NCBI GenBank assembly: GCA_028284935.1
Contig: JANQQQ010000012.1
Coordinates: forward strand, 310,001-374,000
Direction: 5' to 3'
Length of the DNA stretch: 64,000 nt
Source: Croceivirga sp.
GTDB taxonomy: Bacteria; Bacteroidota; Bacteroidia; Flavobacteriales; Flavobacteriaceae
Positions 8,938 through 16,884 of this stretch are shown here, piece after piece; positions within the stretch are counted from its first letter, which is position 1, and every line of letters begins with the position of its first letter. Below the pieces are notes generated by a model. That model saw only the letters and a list, made by a program, of their open reading frames with translations, was not told the origin of the DNA and did not search any database. The position numbers and the translations under genes were made by a program.

Positions 8938-9522
8938 ATGCATCCCTTTAAAAAATACATTCTTAACTACAGCCCCCTAACGGAACAGGAATGGCAGGAC
9001 ATTGAACAATGCCTGGTTTGGAAGGTATATCACAAAGGGGATATCCTCTTGGAAGCGGGCCAGGTATGTCGCAAGCTGTATTTTTTGGAGACGGGTTTCT
9101 TGCGCTTTTTTATCTACAACAAGGGAAATGATGTCTCCAAGTTCTTTACGGAGCCTCCCTACTGTTTTACCTCCCAACGCAGTTTTACCACAAACATCCC
9201 CACGGAAGATACCATTGAGGTGCTGCAGGATTCCGTCATTTGGGAAATGAGCAAAACCGATGCATTTGACCTGCTACGCATTTTTCATTGGAGTGAGTTC
9301 ATTCGCAAATTGGTCCAGGAAGTACAGTTTTTTACGGAACAGATCTTAAAAGCGAGCCAAAACAAGACCGCGGAGGAACGCTACATACACATGTTGGAGC
9401 ATAATGACCCGATATTACTAAACGCACCGCTCAAGAACGTTGCGAGTTATCTGGGCATCGCCCCGCAATCCCTTAGTAGAATCCGAAAAAAATATTGGGT
9501 CGATCGGCAGAAGTTAACATAA
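8938..9522 (+). CDS. Crp/Fnr-family transcriptional regulator
   Basis: The 194-residue protein has an N-terminal cyclic-nucleotide-binding-like beta-roll (about residues 10-120; YHKGDILLEAGQVCRKLYFLETG) and a C-terminal helix-turn-helix (about 150-190; LKNVASYLGIAPQSLSRIRKK). It lacks the cysteines of Fnr. This subfamily is frequent in Flavobacteriaceae next to small oxidoreductase or hydrolase genes. It may regulate the SRPBCC and membrane-protein genes that follow on the same strand, which is an inference from order only. Confidence 0.88.
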   Translation: MHPFKKYILNYSPLTEQEWQDIEQCLVWKVYHKGDILLEAGQVCRKLYFLETGFLRFFIYNKGNDVSKFFTEPPYCFTSQRSFTTNIPTEDTIEVLQDSVIWEMSKTDAFDLLRIFHWSEFIRKLVQEVQFFTEQILKASQNKTAEERYIHMLEHNDPILLNAPLKNVASYLGIAPQSLSRIRKKYWVDRQKLT

Positions 9523-9565
9523 GTGCAGTGTTTTGGTGGTGGGAATCGTGAATTTTGAATCAAAA

Positions 9566-10066
9566 ATGAAACGATTGACCCTTTTATCACTGTTTATGTT
9601 TGGAATTACTTTAGCCCATTCCCAAGAGAAAACACCGACCAACAAACACTTTTGGTATACCCTGGAAACACAAGCCGCTCCTGAACGTATCTGGGCCGTT
9701 TGGACAGACGTCCCCAACTGGAAGAATTGGGACATCGGCCTTAAGGACGCCTCCAAGGAGGGTGAATTTAAGTCGGGCTCCAAGGGAAGAATCATTTCCT
9801 TGGAAGGAAGAACGTCAAAATTTAAAGTCGTAGCCTTCGTTGAGGGAAAATCCTATACCTACAAAACGAAATTACCCTTGGGCAGCCTTCATGTGAGGCG
9901 ATACCTCAAAACGGACAATGGAAAAACGACCTTCACCCATGAAGTGTGGTTTAAAGGGTTAACAGGTGGTGTATTTGCAAAGGCCTTTGGTGCTGAATTC
10001 CGGGAAATGCTTCCTACCGTACTTTCCAACGTAAAAGATCTTGCCGAGGCCAATGCTACCCATTAA
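9566..10066 (+). CDS. SRPBCC-family protein with signal peptide
   Basis: The chosen ATG gives a 166-residue protein beginning MKRLTLLSLFMFGITLAHSQ, a clear export signal; the in-frame TTG 33 bp upstream would bury it. The mature part is a START/polyketide-cyclase-like fold (ERIWAVWTDVPNWKNWDIGLKDA, then SKGRIISLEGRTSKFKV), which makes a hydrophobic pocket. Most SRPBCC proteins are cytoplasmic, so the signal peptide is unusual. The next gene overlaps the end of this one, so the pair is translationally coupled. The ligand is unknown. Confidence 0.78.
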   Translation: MKRLTLLSLFMFGITLAHSQEKTPTNKHFWYTLETQAAPERIWAVWTDVPNWKNWDIGLKDASKEGEFKSGSKGRIISLEGRTSKFKVVAFVEGKSYTYKTKLPLGSLHVRRYLKTDNGKTTFTHEVWFKGLTGGVFAKAFGAEFREMLPTVLSNVKDLAEANATH

Positions 10067-10433
10067 GATCGTTTATTTAGCAAACATTGTGGTGGCCGGT
10101 TATATTGGAATGAGTTCGCTGTTTCAACCGAAAACTTCTGCCATGACCGTTTTCTCCAATGCCTATGGGGAAACGGAGATCATTCGGTTGGTGGGTTGCC
10201 TATGGCTTGGTATCGTCCTCTTATCCCTATTGGGGCTTTGGAAGCCCATGACCTTTGCTCCTGTCCTATTGCTGCAAGTATTTTATAAAGGGACTTGGTT
10301 GCTAGCTGTGGCCTTACCGGCGATATTGAACGAAACACCCTATCCAAAAGGGTTGGCTGGCTTCTTTTTGGTCTGGTGCTTGTTGCTTCCTTTTATCATT
10401 CCATGGACAACTTGGTTTGAATCGGGTAGCTAA
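10053..10433 (+). CDS. Small four-helix membrane protein
   Basis: The 126-residue protein has four predicted membrane helices (about residues 5-25, 43-62, 65-88 and 98-118), a size and topology similar to DoxX-like proteins, although no diagnostic motif was recognised. The start ATG lies inside the end of the SRPBCC gene (14-bp overlap), so the two are probably made together. A TTG 12 bp upstream is a less likely alternative start. The function is unknown. Confidence 0.7.
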   Translation: MLPIKIVYLANIVVAGYIGMSSLFQPKTSAMTVFSNAYGETEIIRLVGCLWLGIVLLSLLGLWKPMTFAPVLLLQVFYKGTWLLAVALPAILNETPYPKGLAGFFLVWCLLLPFIIPWTTWFESGS

Positions 10434-10458
10434 CAAAAATAAAAGCCTTTGGTGCATG

Positions 10459-11088
10459 CTAGCGCTCCAAATAGGCCCAAGTAAAATTGGGATGATGCCT
10501 GTTAACCCGTACCATCTTGACCCAAAGTAAGGTCATATGCTCCAGATGGAGGGCTTGTGAAAGGTTGCCCGTATCCAAGGTGTTAAAACCTAAATCGGTA
10601 TTCAAAGTTTCCACTTGCTCTTTGGCTGTTGCCTCATTGCCAGCAATAAGCATAACCGGCTTTATATGATAATCGGGAAAGCTGGGGTTTTCCAAGTTTT
10701 CAAAGCCATAGATGGTGTAGGCCTTGACCACCTTGGCTGTCGGAGCCCACTCCTGCACCTTTTCAGCGCCAGAAATCTTGCTTTCGAGTCCGTGGGAGAT
10801 GCCCGGCCCGACGGGATTGGTACAGTCCACGAGGGTTTTCCCTGCGAAGTCCAAGGATAGTAAAATGGCCTCTGCCGCAGAAAAAGGAGTGGCCAAAAAG
10901 ATGACCTCCGAAGTGTTGATTGCCTCTTGGATGGACAGGGCCGAAAATGAGGAATTCCTTTTTTGTGCGCTTAACACGCTTTCGCTTTGGATGTTGTTAT
11001 GGGCAATGGTAATGTCATGCCCTTTTTGCTGTAAGTTGTTGGCCAAGGCAAAGCCTACTTGGCCAATTCCGATACATGCTAGTTTCAT
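10459..11088 (-). CDS. NAD(P)-binding protein, F420-dependent NADP reductase-like
   Basis: The 209-residue protein starts directly with a Rossmann dinucleotide-binding motif (MKLACIGIGQVGFALANNLQQKGHDITIAHNN) and continues with VIFLATPFSAAEAIL and LVDCTNPVG, as in the NADP-oxidoreductase coenzyme F420-dependent family and its non-F420 relatives in Bacteroidota. It is presumably a cytoplasmic redox enzyme acting on an unidentified small substrate. It is transcribed toward the 10041-10433 gene and is convergent with it. Confidence 0.82.
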   Translation of the reverse strand: MKLACIGIGQVGFALANNLQQKGHDITIAHNNIQSESVLSAQKRNSSFSALSIQEAINTSEVIFLATPFSAAEAILLSLDFAGKTLVDCTNPVGPGISHGLESKISGAEKVQEWAPTAKVVKAYTIYGFENLENPSFPDYHIKPVMLIAGNEATAKEQVETLNTDLGFNTLDTGNLSQALHLEHMTLLWVKMVRVNRHHPNFTWAYLER

Positions 11089-11099
11089 GATATGATTTT

Positions 11100-11195
11100 T
11101 GCTTGTTATGCTGAACCTCTTTCAGCGTCCCATCATTTTTATCCTTCAATTACTCTAGTTATGCGACCCTGAAACGAGCTCAGGGTGACAAACCT
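11100..11195. repeat. REP-like element with two small hairpins
   Basis: Two short stems occur in tandem: GCTGAA/TTCAGC (11110-11115 and 11121-11126) and ACCCTGA/TCAGGGT (11166-11172 and 11180-11186). Sequences of the type TGCTGAA...TTCAGC and CCCTGAAACGAG(C/T)TCAGGG recur between genes in many flavobacterial genomes. They sit between two genes on the minus strand. Copy number in this genome cannot be judged from one window. Confidence 0.45.
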
Positions 11196-11963
11196 CTATC
11201 TGTTTAACTGCTGCACCACCAAACGCGCTGCTGCTGTTCCCGAGTTTTGCTGTTGTCCTGTAATCAGATTGCCGTCTTGTATGGCGTAGGAACTAAAGGG
11301 GGTCGCCACCTTAAAATTAGTGTTAGGTAATTTTAGCGCCTCCTCCTCGATCCAATAGGGCTGTATCTTTTGTCCTACGGCCTCATCGGCAAAGGCTTCC
11401 TCGGCATTGGCAAAGCCCGTCCATGTTTTCCCATCCACCAATAAACTGCCATCGCTTTTTTTAGCCTCTAACAATAAAGTCGTGGAATGGCAGACGGCTG
11501 CACTGGGTTTTCCCGATTCATAAAAGTTTGCAAACAATTGTTCCAACTCTTGATTGCCACGGAAGGTATACATGGGACCCTGGCCGCCCACCAAGAAAAT
11601 GGCATCGTAGTCCTCGGCATTGACCTCACTGAGTTTTTTGGTATTCTCCAGGATCTCATCGAACCAATCCAATTCTAGATACCCCAGCGATATCACATCA
11701 TGGGCGGAATAACCACTTGGGTCCCTAGGATCCGAGTAACTATCCATTACTAGCTTCCCGCCCTCGGTAGAGGCAATTTCCACTTCATAGCCGGCCTCTT
11801 GAAACACATGTAGTGGGTGCGTCAATTCCGCTGCCCAAAATCCAATGGGCCAACCGGTTTGTTCTGAAACCGCCGGGCTACTCGCCACCATTAAAATTTT
11901 TCCCTTGAGGGGCATGCCATGAGCATGTATGTAGTGTTGCACTTCTTCTATGGTATTTGACAT
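11196..11963 (-). CDS. Type 1 glutamine amidotransferase-like protein (DJ-1/PfpI, Hsp31-like)
   Basis: With the ATG at 11963 the protein has 255 residues; the TTG 27 bp upstream is less likely. It belongs to the DJ-1/PfpI superfamily: the nucleophile elbow is AVCHSTT (Cys158, His159), a conserved acid is likely Glu46 (FWAAELTHP), and VGGQGPMYTF is the oxyanion loop. The size and the YSDPRDPSGYS insert fit the Hsp31-like branch, whose members act as glyoxalase III, deglycase or holding chaperone. The exact activity here is uncertain. Confidence 0.87.
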   Translation of the reverse strand: MSNTIEEVQHYIHAHGMPLKGKILMVASSPAVSEQTGWPIGFWAAELTHPLHVFQEAGYEVEIASTEGGKLVMDSYSDPRDPSGYSAHDVISLGYLELDWFDEILENTKKLSEVNAEDYDAIFLVGGQGPMYTFRGNQELEQLFANFYESGKPSAAVCHSTTLLLEAKKSDGSLLVDGKTWTGFANAEEAFADEAVGQKIQPYWIEEEALKLPNTNFKVATPFSSYAIQDGNLITGQQQNSGTAAARLVVQQLNR

Positions 11964-12087
11964 TTGTAATTGTTTTAATTGTGATACCAAAGTTGAATGA
12001 TTAACTTTCTAAAGTCAATATACTTACCCAAGAGAGCGATACTTACTTTTTGGAAAGTATCTGTGTTTACTAATGATAAATGGAAAG

Positions 12088-12508
12088 TTGAAAATGAAAA
12101 ATTAATTTAAGTAAATGGCTGAACGGAAAAATGTGATTAAAAAGAAATCGTATGATTTTGCCCTGGCTATCGTCCGGCTCTATAAAGATTTGGTGGAAAA
12201 TAAGCGGGAATTTGTGCTTTCTAAGCAGTTATTAAGAAGTGGAACTGCAGTTGGGGCGTTAATTCGCGAGGCGGAACATGCTGAATCAAAAAGGGACTTT
12301 TTACATAAGATGAACATTGCACTTAAGGAAGCCAATGAAACCGAGTATTGGTTGGAGCTTTTAAAAGATGGGGATTTCATATCCAAAGAAACTTCACAAA
12401 TCTATCTACCGCAGATATCTGAACTCATTAAAATACTGGCAAGTATTGTCAAATCAACAAAAGCAAGTCTTCAGCGCTAATTTTCAATTATCAATTCTTA
12501 ATTTTCAA
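12088..12508. repeat. Imperfect inverted repeats flanking the four-helix-bundle gene
   Basis: A 19-nt sequence at 12088-12106 (TTGAAAATGAAAAATTAAT) is matched in inverted orientation at 12490-12508, with 16 of 19 positions identical. They enclose only the four-helix-bundle gene, 8 bp before its start and 9 bp after its stop, giving a unit of about 420 bp. This looks like the boundary of a small stand-alone insert. Low base complexity makes part of the match easy to obtain by chance. Confidence 0.45.
12115..12480 (+). CDS. Four helix bundle protein (23S rRNA intervening-sequence type)
   Basis: The 121-residue protein matches the S23/IVS-encoded family: KSYDFALAIVRLYKDL, LSKQLLRSGTAVGALIREAEHAESKRDFLHKMNIALKEANETEYWLELL. 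Related proteins are encoded inside intervening sequences of 23S rRNA in some spirochaetes and proteobacteria, and also act as the Avd accessory of diversity-generating retroelements. In Bacteroidota they are commonly found alone between ordinary genes, as here; no rRNA or reverse transcriptase is nearby. The role is unknown. Confidence 0.9.
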   Translation: MAERKNVIKKKSYDFALAIVRLYKDLVENKREFVLSKQLLRSGTAVGALIREAEHAESKRDFLHKMNIALKEANETEYWLELLKDGDFISKETSQIYLPQISELIKILASIVKSTKASLQR

Positions 12509-12519
12509 TTCAACATTGT

Positions 12520-12873
12520 ATGCCAGATTTTATTTATAACAACAAGGTTTATTACAATCCCGTGGAGTTCGCCATGGATCGTATTGGGGGGACGTGGAAG
12601 ATGCCCATCCTGTGGCGTTTAAAAGAACGCGTATTCCGTTTTGGAGAGTTGAAAAAGGACATTCCCCACATTACCGATAAGATGCTGACCAGCCAATTGC
12701 GGCAATTGGAGGCCGAAGGTTTTATCCATCGCAAGGTCTATGCCGTAGTACCGCCCAAAGTGGAATACTCCATTACTGAAAAAGGCAAAACGGCTATTCC
12801 CATTATTGAGACGATTCGTAATTATGGGTTGGCATTAATGGAATTGGAGGGGATTCAACATAAAATGAAATGA
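12520..12873 (+). CDS. HxlR-family winged-helix regulator
   Basis: The 117-residue protein shows the HxlR pattern: FAMDRIGGTWKMPILWRLKE, RFGELKKDIPHITDKMLTSQLRQLEAEGFI and a wing PPKVEYSITEKGK. These are redox- or electrophile-sensing repressors/activators, often adjacent to the genes they control. The Pfpl-like protein and NADP-binding gene lie upstream on the opposite strand, and VOC proteins follow. Either could be a target. No Cys is present in the visible HTH core, unlike the classic YodB type. Confidence 0.88.
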   Translation: MPDFIYNNKVYYNPVEFAMDRIGGTWKMPILWRLKERVFRFGELKKDIPHITDKMLTSQLRQLEAEGFIHRKVYAVVPPKVEYSITEKGKTAIPIIETIRNYGLALMELEGIQHKMK

Positions 12874-12972
12874 CAAATTCCAAATCATAAATTCCAAGAT
12901 TCAAATTTCAAATTTCAAATCAAAACCTTCATTTGTTATCTTTAGGGAACGACCAAACCACTTTTAGACAAA
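12874..12972. repeat. A/T-rich short-period repeat in intergenic gap
   Basis: The gap contains tandem variants of AAATTCCAAAT and AATTTCAAATTTC (12875-12922). Such runs are a common feature of intergenic DNA in Flavobacteriaceae. A similar run (AAATCCCAAATTCCGAATC) lies at about 8850-8880. A TATCTTTAG sequence at about 12937 could be a weak -7 element for the VOC gene. Confidence 0.4.
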
Positions 12973-13410
12973 ATGAAAACAACCACATTCTTCACTTTTG
13001 TTGGCGACCAATGCGGTAAGGCCAAGGAAGCCATTGACTTTTACACGTCCATCTTTCCCAACTCGGAGATGAAAGAAACCATTCCCTATGCTGAGGGCGA
13101 AGGGGGAGGCACCCCTGAGCTTATCAAATTTGGCATTTTTACTTTGAACGGTATAGAGTACATGGTTTCCGAAAGCAATTATGACCACGCCTGGTCGTTC
13201 TCCCCGGCAGTTTCGATTTATATAGAATCAAGTGATGAAAATGAACTCCAGGGCTATTTTGAAAAACTCTCTGCCAATGGAGGAATGGTCATGGTGCCCT
13301 TTGACGGCTATGAAACGGGGGACTACGGTTTTGGTAAAAAATACGGCTGGTGTCAAGATACCTACGGTATCAATTGGCAATTTTTGCTTTCCGAACAGCA
13401 AGAGTATTGA
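12973..13410 (+). CDS. VOC-family protein (PhnB-like glyoxalase superfamily)
   Basis: The 145-residue protein has the PhnB/3-demethylubiquinone-methyltransferase-like variant of the vicinal oxygen chelate fold: two beta-alpha-beta-beta-beta modules with QCGKAKEAIDFYTSIFPNS, then VSIYIESSDENELQGYF and KKYGWCQDTYGINWQFL. It is cytoplasmic. Members of this family are widespread and mostly uncharacterised. A second VOC gene with a signal peptide starts 30 bp downstream, so the pair is probably an operon resulting from duplication. Confidence 0.85.
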   Translation: MKTTTFFTFVGDQCGKAKEAIDFYTSIFPNSEMKETIPYAEGEGGGTPELIKFGIFTLNGIEYMVSESNYDHAWSFSPAVSIYIESSDENELQGYFEKLSANGGMVMVPFDGYETGDYGFGKKYGWCQDTYGINWQFLLSEQQEY

Positions 13411-13440
13411 ACAAGAACATTATCCATAACAACACTACCC

Positions 13441-13941
13441 ATGAAAAAACATACGATTGCCCTTATTTTGGGGATACTCCTCTTTACTATTTCCAATGCT
13501 CAAAACGATAGCGAAATGACTGAATCCATAGATCAAAACAAGGCCAAAGGACAATTGCTGACCTTCTTGACCTTTCAAAAAGAAGACGCAGAACAGGCCA
13601 TGAACTTTTATGTAAGTCTGTTTGATAACTCCAAGGTACTTGAAGTAAAACGTTGGGGGCCAGGGATGCCTTCCAAAGAAGGAACCATTATGCATGCCAC
13701 CTTTCAATTGAATGGCAGTCTCTATATGTGTAGTGACAGTCCACCCATACACGAATGGGACTTTACCCCCGGAGTTTCCAATTTTGTGAATTGTTCCGAT
13801 GAGGCCGAACTGGAATTTTTGTTCGAAAAACTAGCTGAGAACGGTAAAGTACTCATGCCCTTGAACAATTATGGTTTTAGTCAAAAATTTGGTTTTGTGA
13901 CCGATCAGTTCGGGGTCTCCTGGCAATTGAATTTGCGGTGA
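13441..13941 (+). CDS. VOC-family protein with export signal
   Basis: The 166-residue protein begins with a signal peptide (MKKHTIALILGILLFTISNAQ), followed by a PhnB-like VOC domain (FLTFQKEDAEQAMNFYVSLFDNSKVL, FVNCSDEAELEFLFEKLAENG, FGFVTDQFGVSWQL). A VOC enzyme outside the cytoplasm is unusual; it is probably a periplasmic paralogue of the preceding protein. The next gene begins GTGA over its stop codon, so the three genes are coupled. The substrate is unknown. Confidence 0.82.
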   Translation: MKKHTIALILGILLFTISNAQNDSEMTESIDQNKAKGQLLTFLTFQKEDAEQAMNFYVSLFDNSKVLEVKRWGPGMPSKEGTIMHATFQLNGSLYMCSDSPPIHEWDFTPGVSNFVNCSDEAELEFLFEKLAENGKVLMPLNNYGFSQKFGFVTDQFGVSWQLNLR

Positions 13942-14417
13942 AACTAATGGATTCGTATCACGCCCAACAAACGATAAAACAACTCGAAAAACGAAAAGGG
14001 GGTTATTTCTACCTTAAAGTCGAGGCGGATATTGTAAACCAGTTTGAACACAAACGTTCTACACGAATAATTTGCACCCTTGATGATACGTTGTCATTTC
14101 GATGCGGATTAAATCATTTGGGTGATGGCAACTTTTTCATCATTGTTGCCACAAAATATCTGGAAAAACTAGAGAAAGTGTTGGGCGATACCGTTCGTTA
14201 CAAAATTGAAAAAGACCCCGATCAACTAGGTGTTGAAATGCCTGAAGTATTAACTGTGTTTCTGTCGCAAGAAGCCGAATATAAGGCGGTTTTTGACAAG
14301 CTCACCAATGGTAAAAAACGGAGTCTAATATACATCATTGTCAAGATTAAGGATATTGATAAACAGGTCAACAACATCATTGCTTTCTTGAATAAGGAGC
14401 GCATAAAGATGAGATAG
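13938..14417 (+). CDS. DUF1905 / YdeI-type domain protein
   Basis: The 159-residue protein has an N-terminal DUF1905 barrel (YFYLKVEADIVNQFEHKRSTRIICTLDDTLSFRCGLNHLGDGNFFI) and a C-terminal helical YdeI/OmpD-associated-like part (LSQEAEYKAVFDKLTNGKKRSLIYIIVKIK). The start is a GTG overlapping the previous stop; ATG at 13947 is the alternative. The family is found in many bacteria as stress-associated proteins without a defined biochemical activity. Confidence 0.78.
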   Translation: MKLMDSYHAQQTIKQLEKRKGGYFYLKVEADIVNQFEHKRSTRIICTLDDTLSFRCGLNHLGDGNFFIIVATKYLEKLEKVLGDTVRYKIEKDPDQLGVEMPEVLTVFLSQEAEYKAVFDKLTNGKKRSLIYIIVKIKDIDKQVNNIIAFLNKERIKMR

Positions 14418-14476
14418 GGACTTTGACTATGCCAAATACATTCTCATCATCTAATTCTTAAAAAAAATATTAAAAA

Positions 14477-15256
14477 GTGAACCTACTCGTTCGAAATAAT
14501 ATTTTTATCAGAACCAATCAAATTCAAGGTGAACGAGAATCTATCTGGTTGCTCCATGGATTTGGAGATTCCGGATTGGCCTATAAAGAGGTTTTTAAAT
14601 CGCCACTCAAGGAGGAATTCAACATCTATGTCGTCGACTTACCAGGGTTTGGGGTGAGTCCGGTACATCCCGATTATATTTCCATTAAAGCGCAGGCCGA
14701 TCTGTTATCCGAAATCATTGCGGAAGAAACGAAAAATCAGGGCCCTGTAAGTATCGTAGCACATTCCCTTGGAGGTCTTATCGGTACTTGGATCTGCAAA
14801 AACCTAGGGAAACGCATCCATTATTACTTTAATATTGAAGGGAACCTCACGGAAGCCGATAGTTATTTTTCGAGCAAACCCCTACAGTTTAACACCGCTC
14901 AAGAGTTTGCCGAATCATTCCAAGCCGAGCTATTCGAAATCGCCAAGTCCCAAGAGCGGTATAAACGCTACTATAGCAGTGTTCGTTTTGCAGAACCTGA
15001 AGGCATGCTGCATTGGAGTGTGACGAGCCAGAAGCACATAAAAGGCAACAAATGTGGCCAAGAGTTTATGGAACTAACCTGTAACAAAGTCTATATCTGG
15101 GGCGATGTGGATACCTCAAAGGAAACCCAAAAATTCATCCTCGAAAACGACATTCCAAATCGGTTATACCCTGGTGTTGGGCATTGGCAAATGGTGGAGA
15201 ATGCACAGCAGTTGTATAGAGATATCCATAAAAAGCTAAATGCCAAGGTGATGTAG
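14477..15256 (+). CDS. Alpha/beta hydrolase
   Basis: This 259-residue protein starts at a GTG. It has WLLHGFGDS (oxyanion loop, residues 24-32), DLPGFGVSP, the nucleophile elbow AHSLGG (Ser97) and a late GVGHWQ that supplies the catalytic His; the acid is likely in the WGDVDTSKE segment. These are features of the canonical serine hydrolase fold. The substrate could be an ester, lactone or C-C bond. It seems to be a single-gene unit. Confidence 0.85.
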   Translation: MNLLVRNNIFIRTNQIQGERESIWLLHGFGDSGLAYKEVFKSPLKEEFNIYVVDLPGFGVSPVHPDYISIKAQADLLSEIIAEETKNQGPVSIVAHSLGGLIGTWICKNLGKRIHYYFNIEGNLTEADSYFSSKPLQFNTAQEFAESFQAELFEIAKSQERYKRYYSSVRFAEPEGMLHWSVTSQKHIKGNKCGQEFMELTCNKVYIWGDVDTSKETQKFILENDIPNRLYPGVGHWQMVENAQQLYRDIHKKLNAKVM

Positions 15257-15417
15257 TAAACATGACCTTTTGATTCCGTAAGACAACATCCTTACCACCA
15301 TTGATTTTTTCCGGTTTCCCCATCCCTATAATGGAAATTTCAAATGCCAAAAAATCAAATCACAAACTGCTTTGCGTAACTTTATAGAGGGTTTGTAAAA
15401 ACAACTTAACGGACAAG

Positions 15418-15897
15418 ATGGAAATAGTTACCGCAGATCTTTGGGACGAACATGCTACAGCATTAAGAGTGTTCCCGCTGGAGTTAAAAAACTATGGAGG
15501 AAAAACCGCGTTTTATGGAGAGATTGTGACGCTTAAGGTCTATGAGGACAATTCGTATGTCAGAAAAACATTGCAGGAAAACGGTACCGGCAAAGTCCTG
15601 ATTGTCGATGGCGGTGGCTCCAAAAGATGTGCTTTATTAGGGGATAACATCGCAACCTTGGCAAATGGAAATGGATGGGAAGGAATTATCATCTACGGGT
15701 GTATACGGGATTCCAAAGTGATACGAACTATGGACGTTGGAGTAAAGGCCATAGGCACCTGCCCCGTAAAAAGTAGAAAGGAAAATGTTGGGGCAAAAGG
15801 TGGTACCTTGGTCATTGAGGGAACCGAAATTATTCATGGAACCTACGTATATTCCGATGAAGATGGGGTGTTGTTTTCGAAAGAAAAACTATGGTGA
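15418..15897 (+). CDS. RraA-family protein (HMG aldolase / RNase E regulator-like)
   Basis: The 159-residue protein matches the RraA/MenG-like family: LIVDGGGSKRCALLGDNIATLANGNGWEGIIIYGCIRDS and GTCPVKSRKENVGAKGGTL. The GDN and CIRDS segments form the divalent-metal and substrate site of 4-hydroxy-4-methyl-2-oxoglutarate/oxaloacetate decarboxylases. The same fold in enterobacteria inhibits RNase E. With the complete active-site motif (G...R...D), aldolase or oxaloacetate decarboxylase activity is the more likely role. Confidence 0.87.
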   Translation: MEIVTADLWDEHATALRVFPLELKNYGGKTAFYGEIVTLKVYEDNSYVRKTLQENGTGKVLIVDGGGSKRCALLGDNIATLANGNGWEGIIIYGCIRDSKVIRTMDVGVKAIGTCPVKSRKENVGAKGGTLVIEGTEIIHGTYVYSDEDGVLFSKEKLW

Positions 15898-15971
15898 GGC
15901 CGCGCTAAACAATAGAAGTAACCTGCAATAAAGCCGTATAGGGTTGGGCCCTAAATAGCGAATTAGGTCAT

Positions 15972-16796
15972 ATGAAATTTGAAAGTATACAGGCATTTAA
16001 TAGCTATACCAACATGCGCGCGCCTAAGGATGCGCTTATTGATATTGGCCAGTATTCTGAGGACTTCTTGTTAAAATCTCCTCCGGTGTATCCCAATTTC
16101 TATCGCATCTCCATCAAATACGGATTGGAAGACGCCAAGGAAAAGGGCTTTATGTATTTTTCAAGTCCAGGTCAACCTATCGAATGGAAGACAGACACTC
16201 CTTGGAGCGGCTATTTTATCAATATTGCTGGGGACCTTATTTCCAACCACCAACATCTGGAATATTCCTTCCTCAACTACGGCTTGCATGAACCCCTTTT
16301 TTTAAAAAAGGAGGAGGAAATTGTGGTTACCCACCACTACCAAGCCGCTTTGCAGGAGTACAACAAAGAAGCCTTTTCAAAAGACTTGCTTCTTGCCTAT
16401 TGCAATCTGATTTTTGCCCATGTTGCCCAATTTTACAAAAGACAGTTTGGGGAACGAAAAGAGCAGTACAGCCAATTGGTGGATAATTTTTTTGCACTGT
16501 TGGAAAACTATTATAAAAAAAATGGTCAAGCCGTTCAACCCTCCGTAAACCATTTTGCACAGCAATTAAATGTTACCCCCAATTATTTAAGTGATGTCAT
16601 CAAGTTTTACACGGGCAAACCTGCCTTGGAGCACATTCATCAACATATTGTGACCGTGGCGAAGCATTTATTGGGTCAAAAAAAATCCACGATTTCTGAA
16701 ATTGCCTATCAATTGGGGTTCGAATACCCCAACTATTTTTCCCGTCTCTTCCGCAAGGTGGCTGGAGTATCCCCTTCCCATTTTTCCAACCTGTAA
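15972..16796 (+). CDS. AraC-family transcriptional regulator
   Basis: The 274-residue protein has an N-terminal sensing domain (about 1-160) and a C-terminal double helix-turn-helix (about 175-274; FAQQLNVTPNYLSDVIKFYTG and ISEIAYQLGFEYPNYFSRLFRKVAGVSPSHF). This architecture is typical of AraC activators that respond to small molecules. It is followed on the same strand by an alpha/beta-hydrolase-like gene (88 bp later), which is its most likely target. Confidence 0.9.
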   Translation: MKFESIQAFNSYTNMRAPKDALIDIGQYSEDFLLKSPPVYPNFYRISIKYGLEDAKEKGFMYFSSPGQPIEWKTDTPWSGYFINIAGDLISNHQHLEYSFLNYGLHEPLFLKKEEEIVVTHHYQAALQEYNKEAFSKDLLLAYCNLIFAHVAQFYKRQFGERKEQYSQLVDNFFALLENYYKKNGQAVQPSVNHFAQQLNVTPNYLSDVIKFYTGKPALEHIHQHIVTVAKHLLGQKKSTISEIAYQLGFEYPNYFSRLFRKVAGVSPSHFSNL

Positions 16797-16884
16797 TTTG
16801 TATCCTATTTCCCTGAATTTGTTTTCAATGCTTTTCCACGAAGCGAAGGAAATTTGTAAACATAATCGGTAAAACGCAATCATC

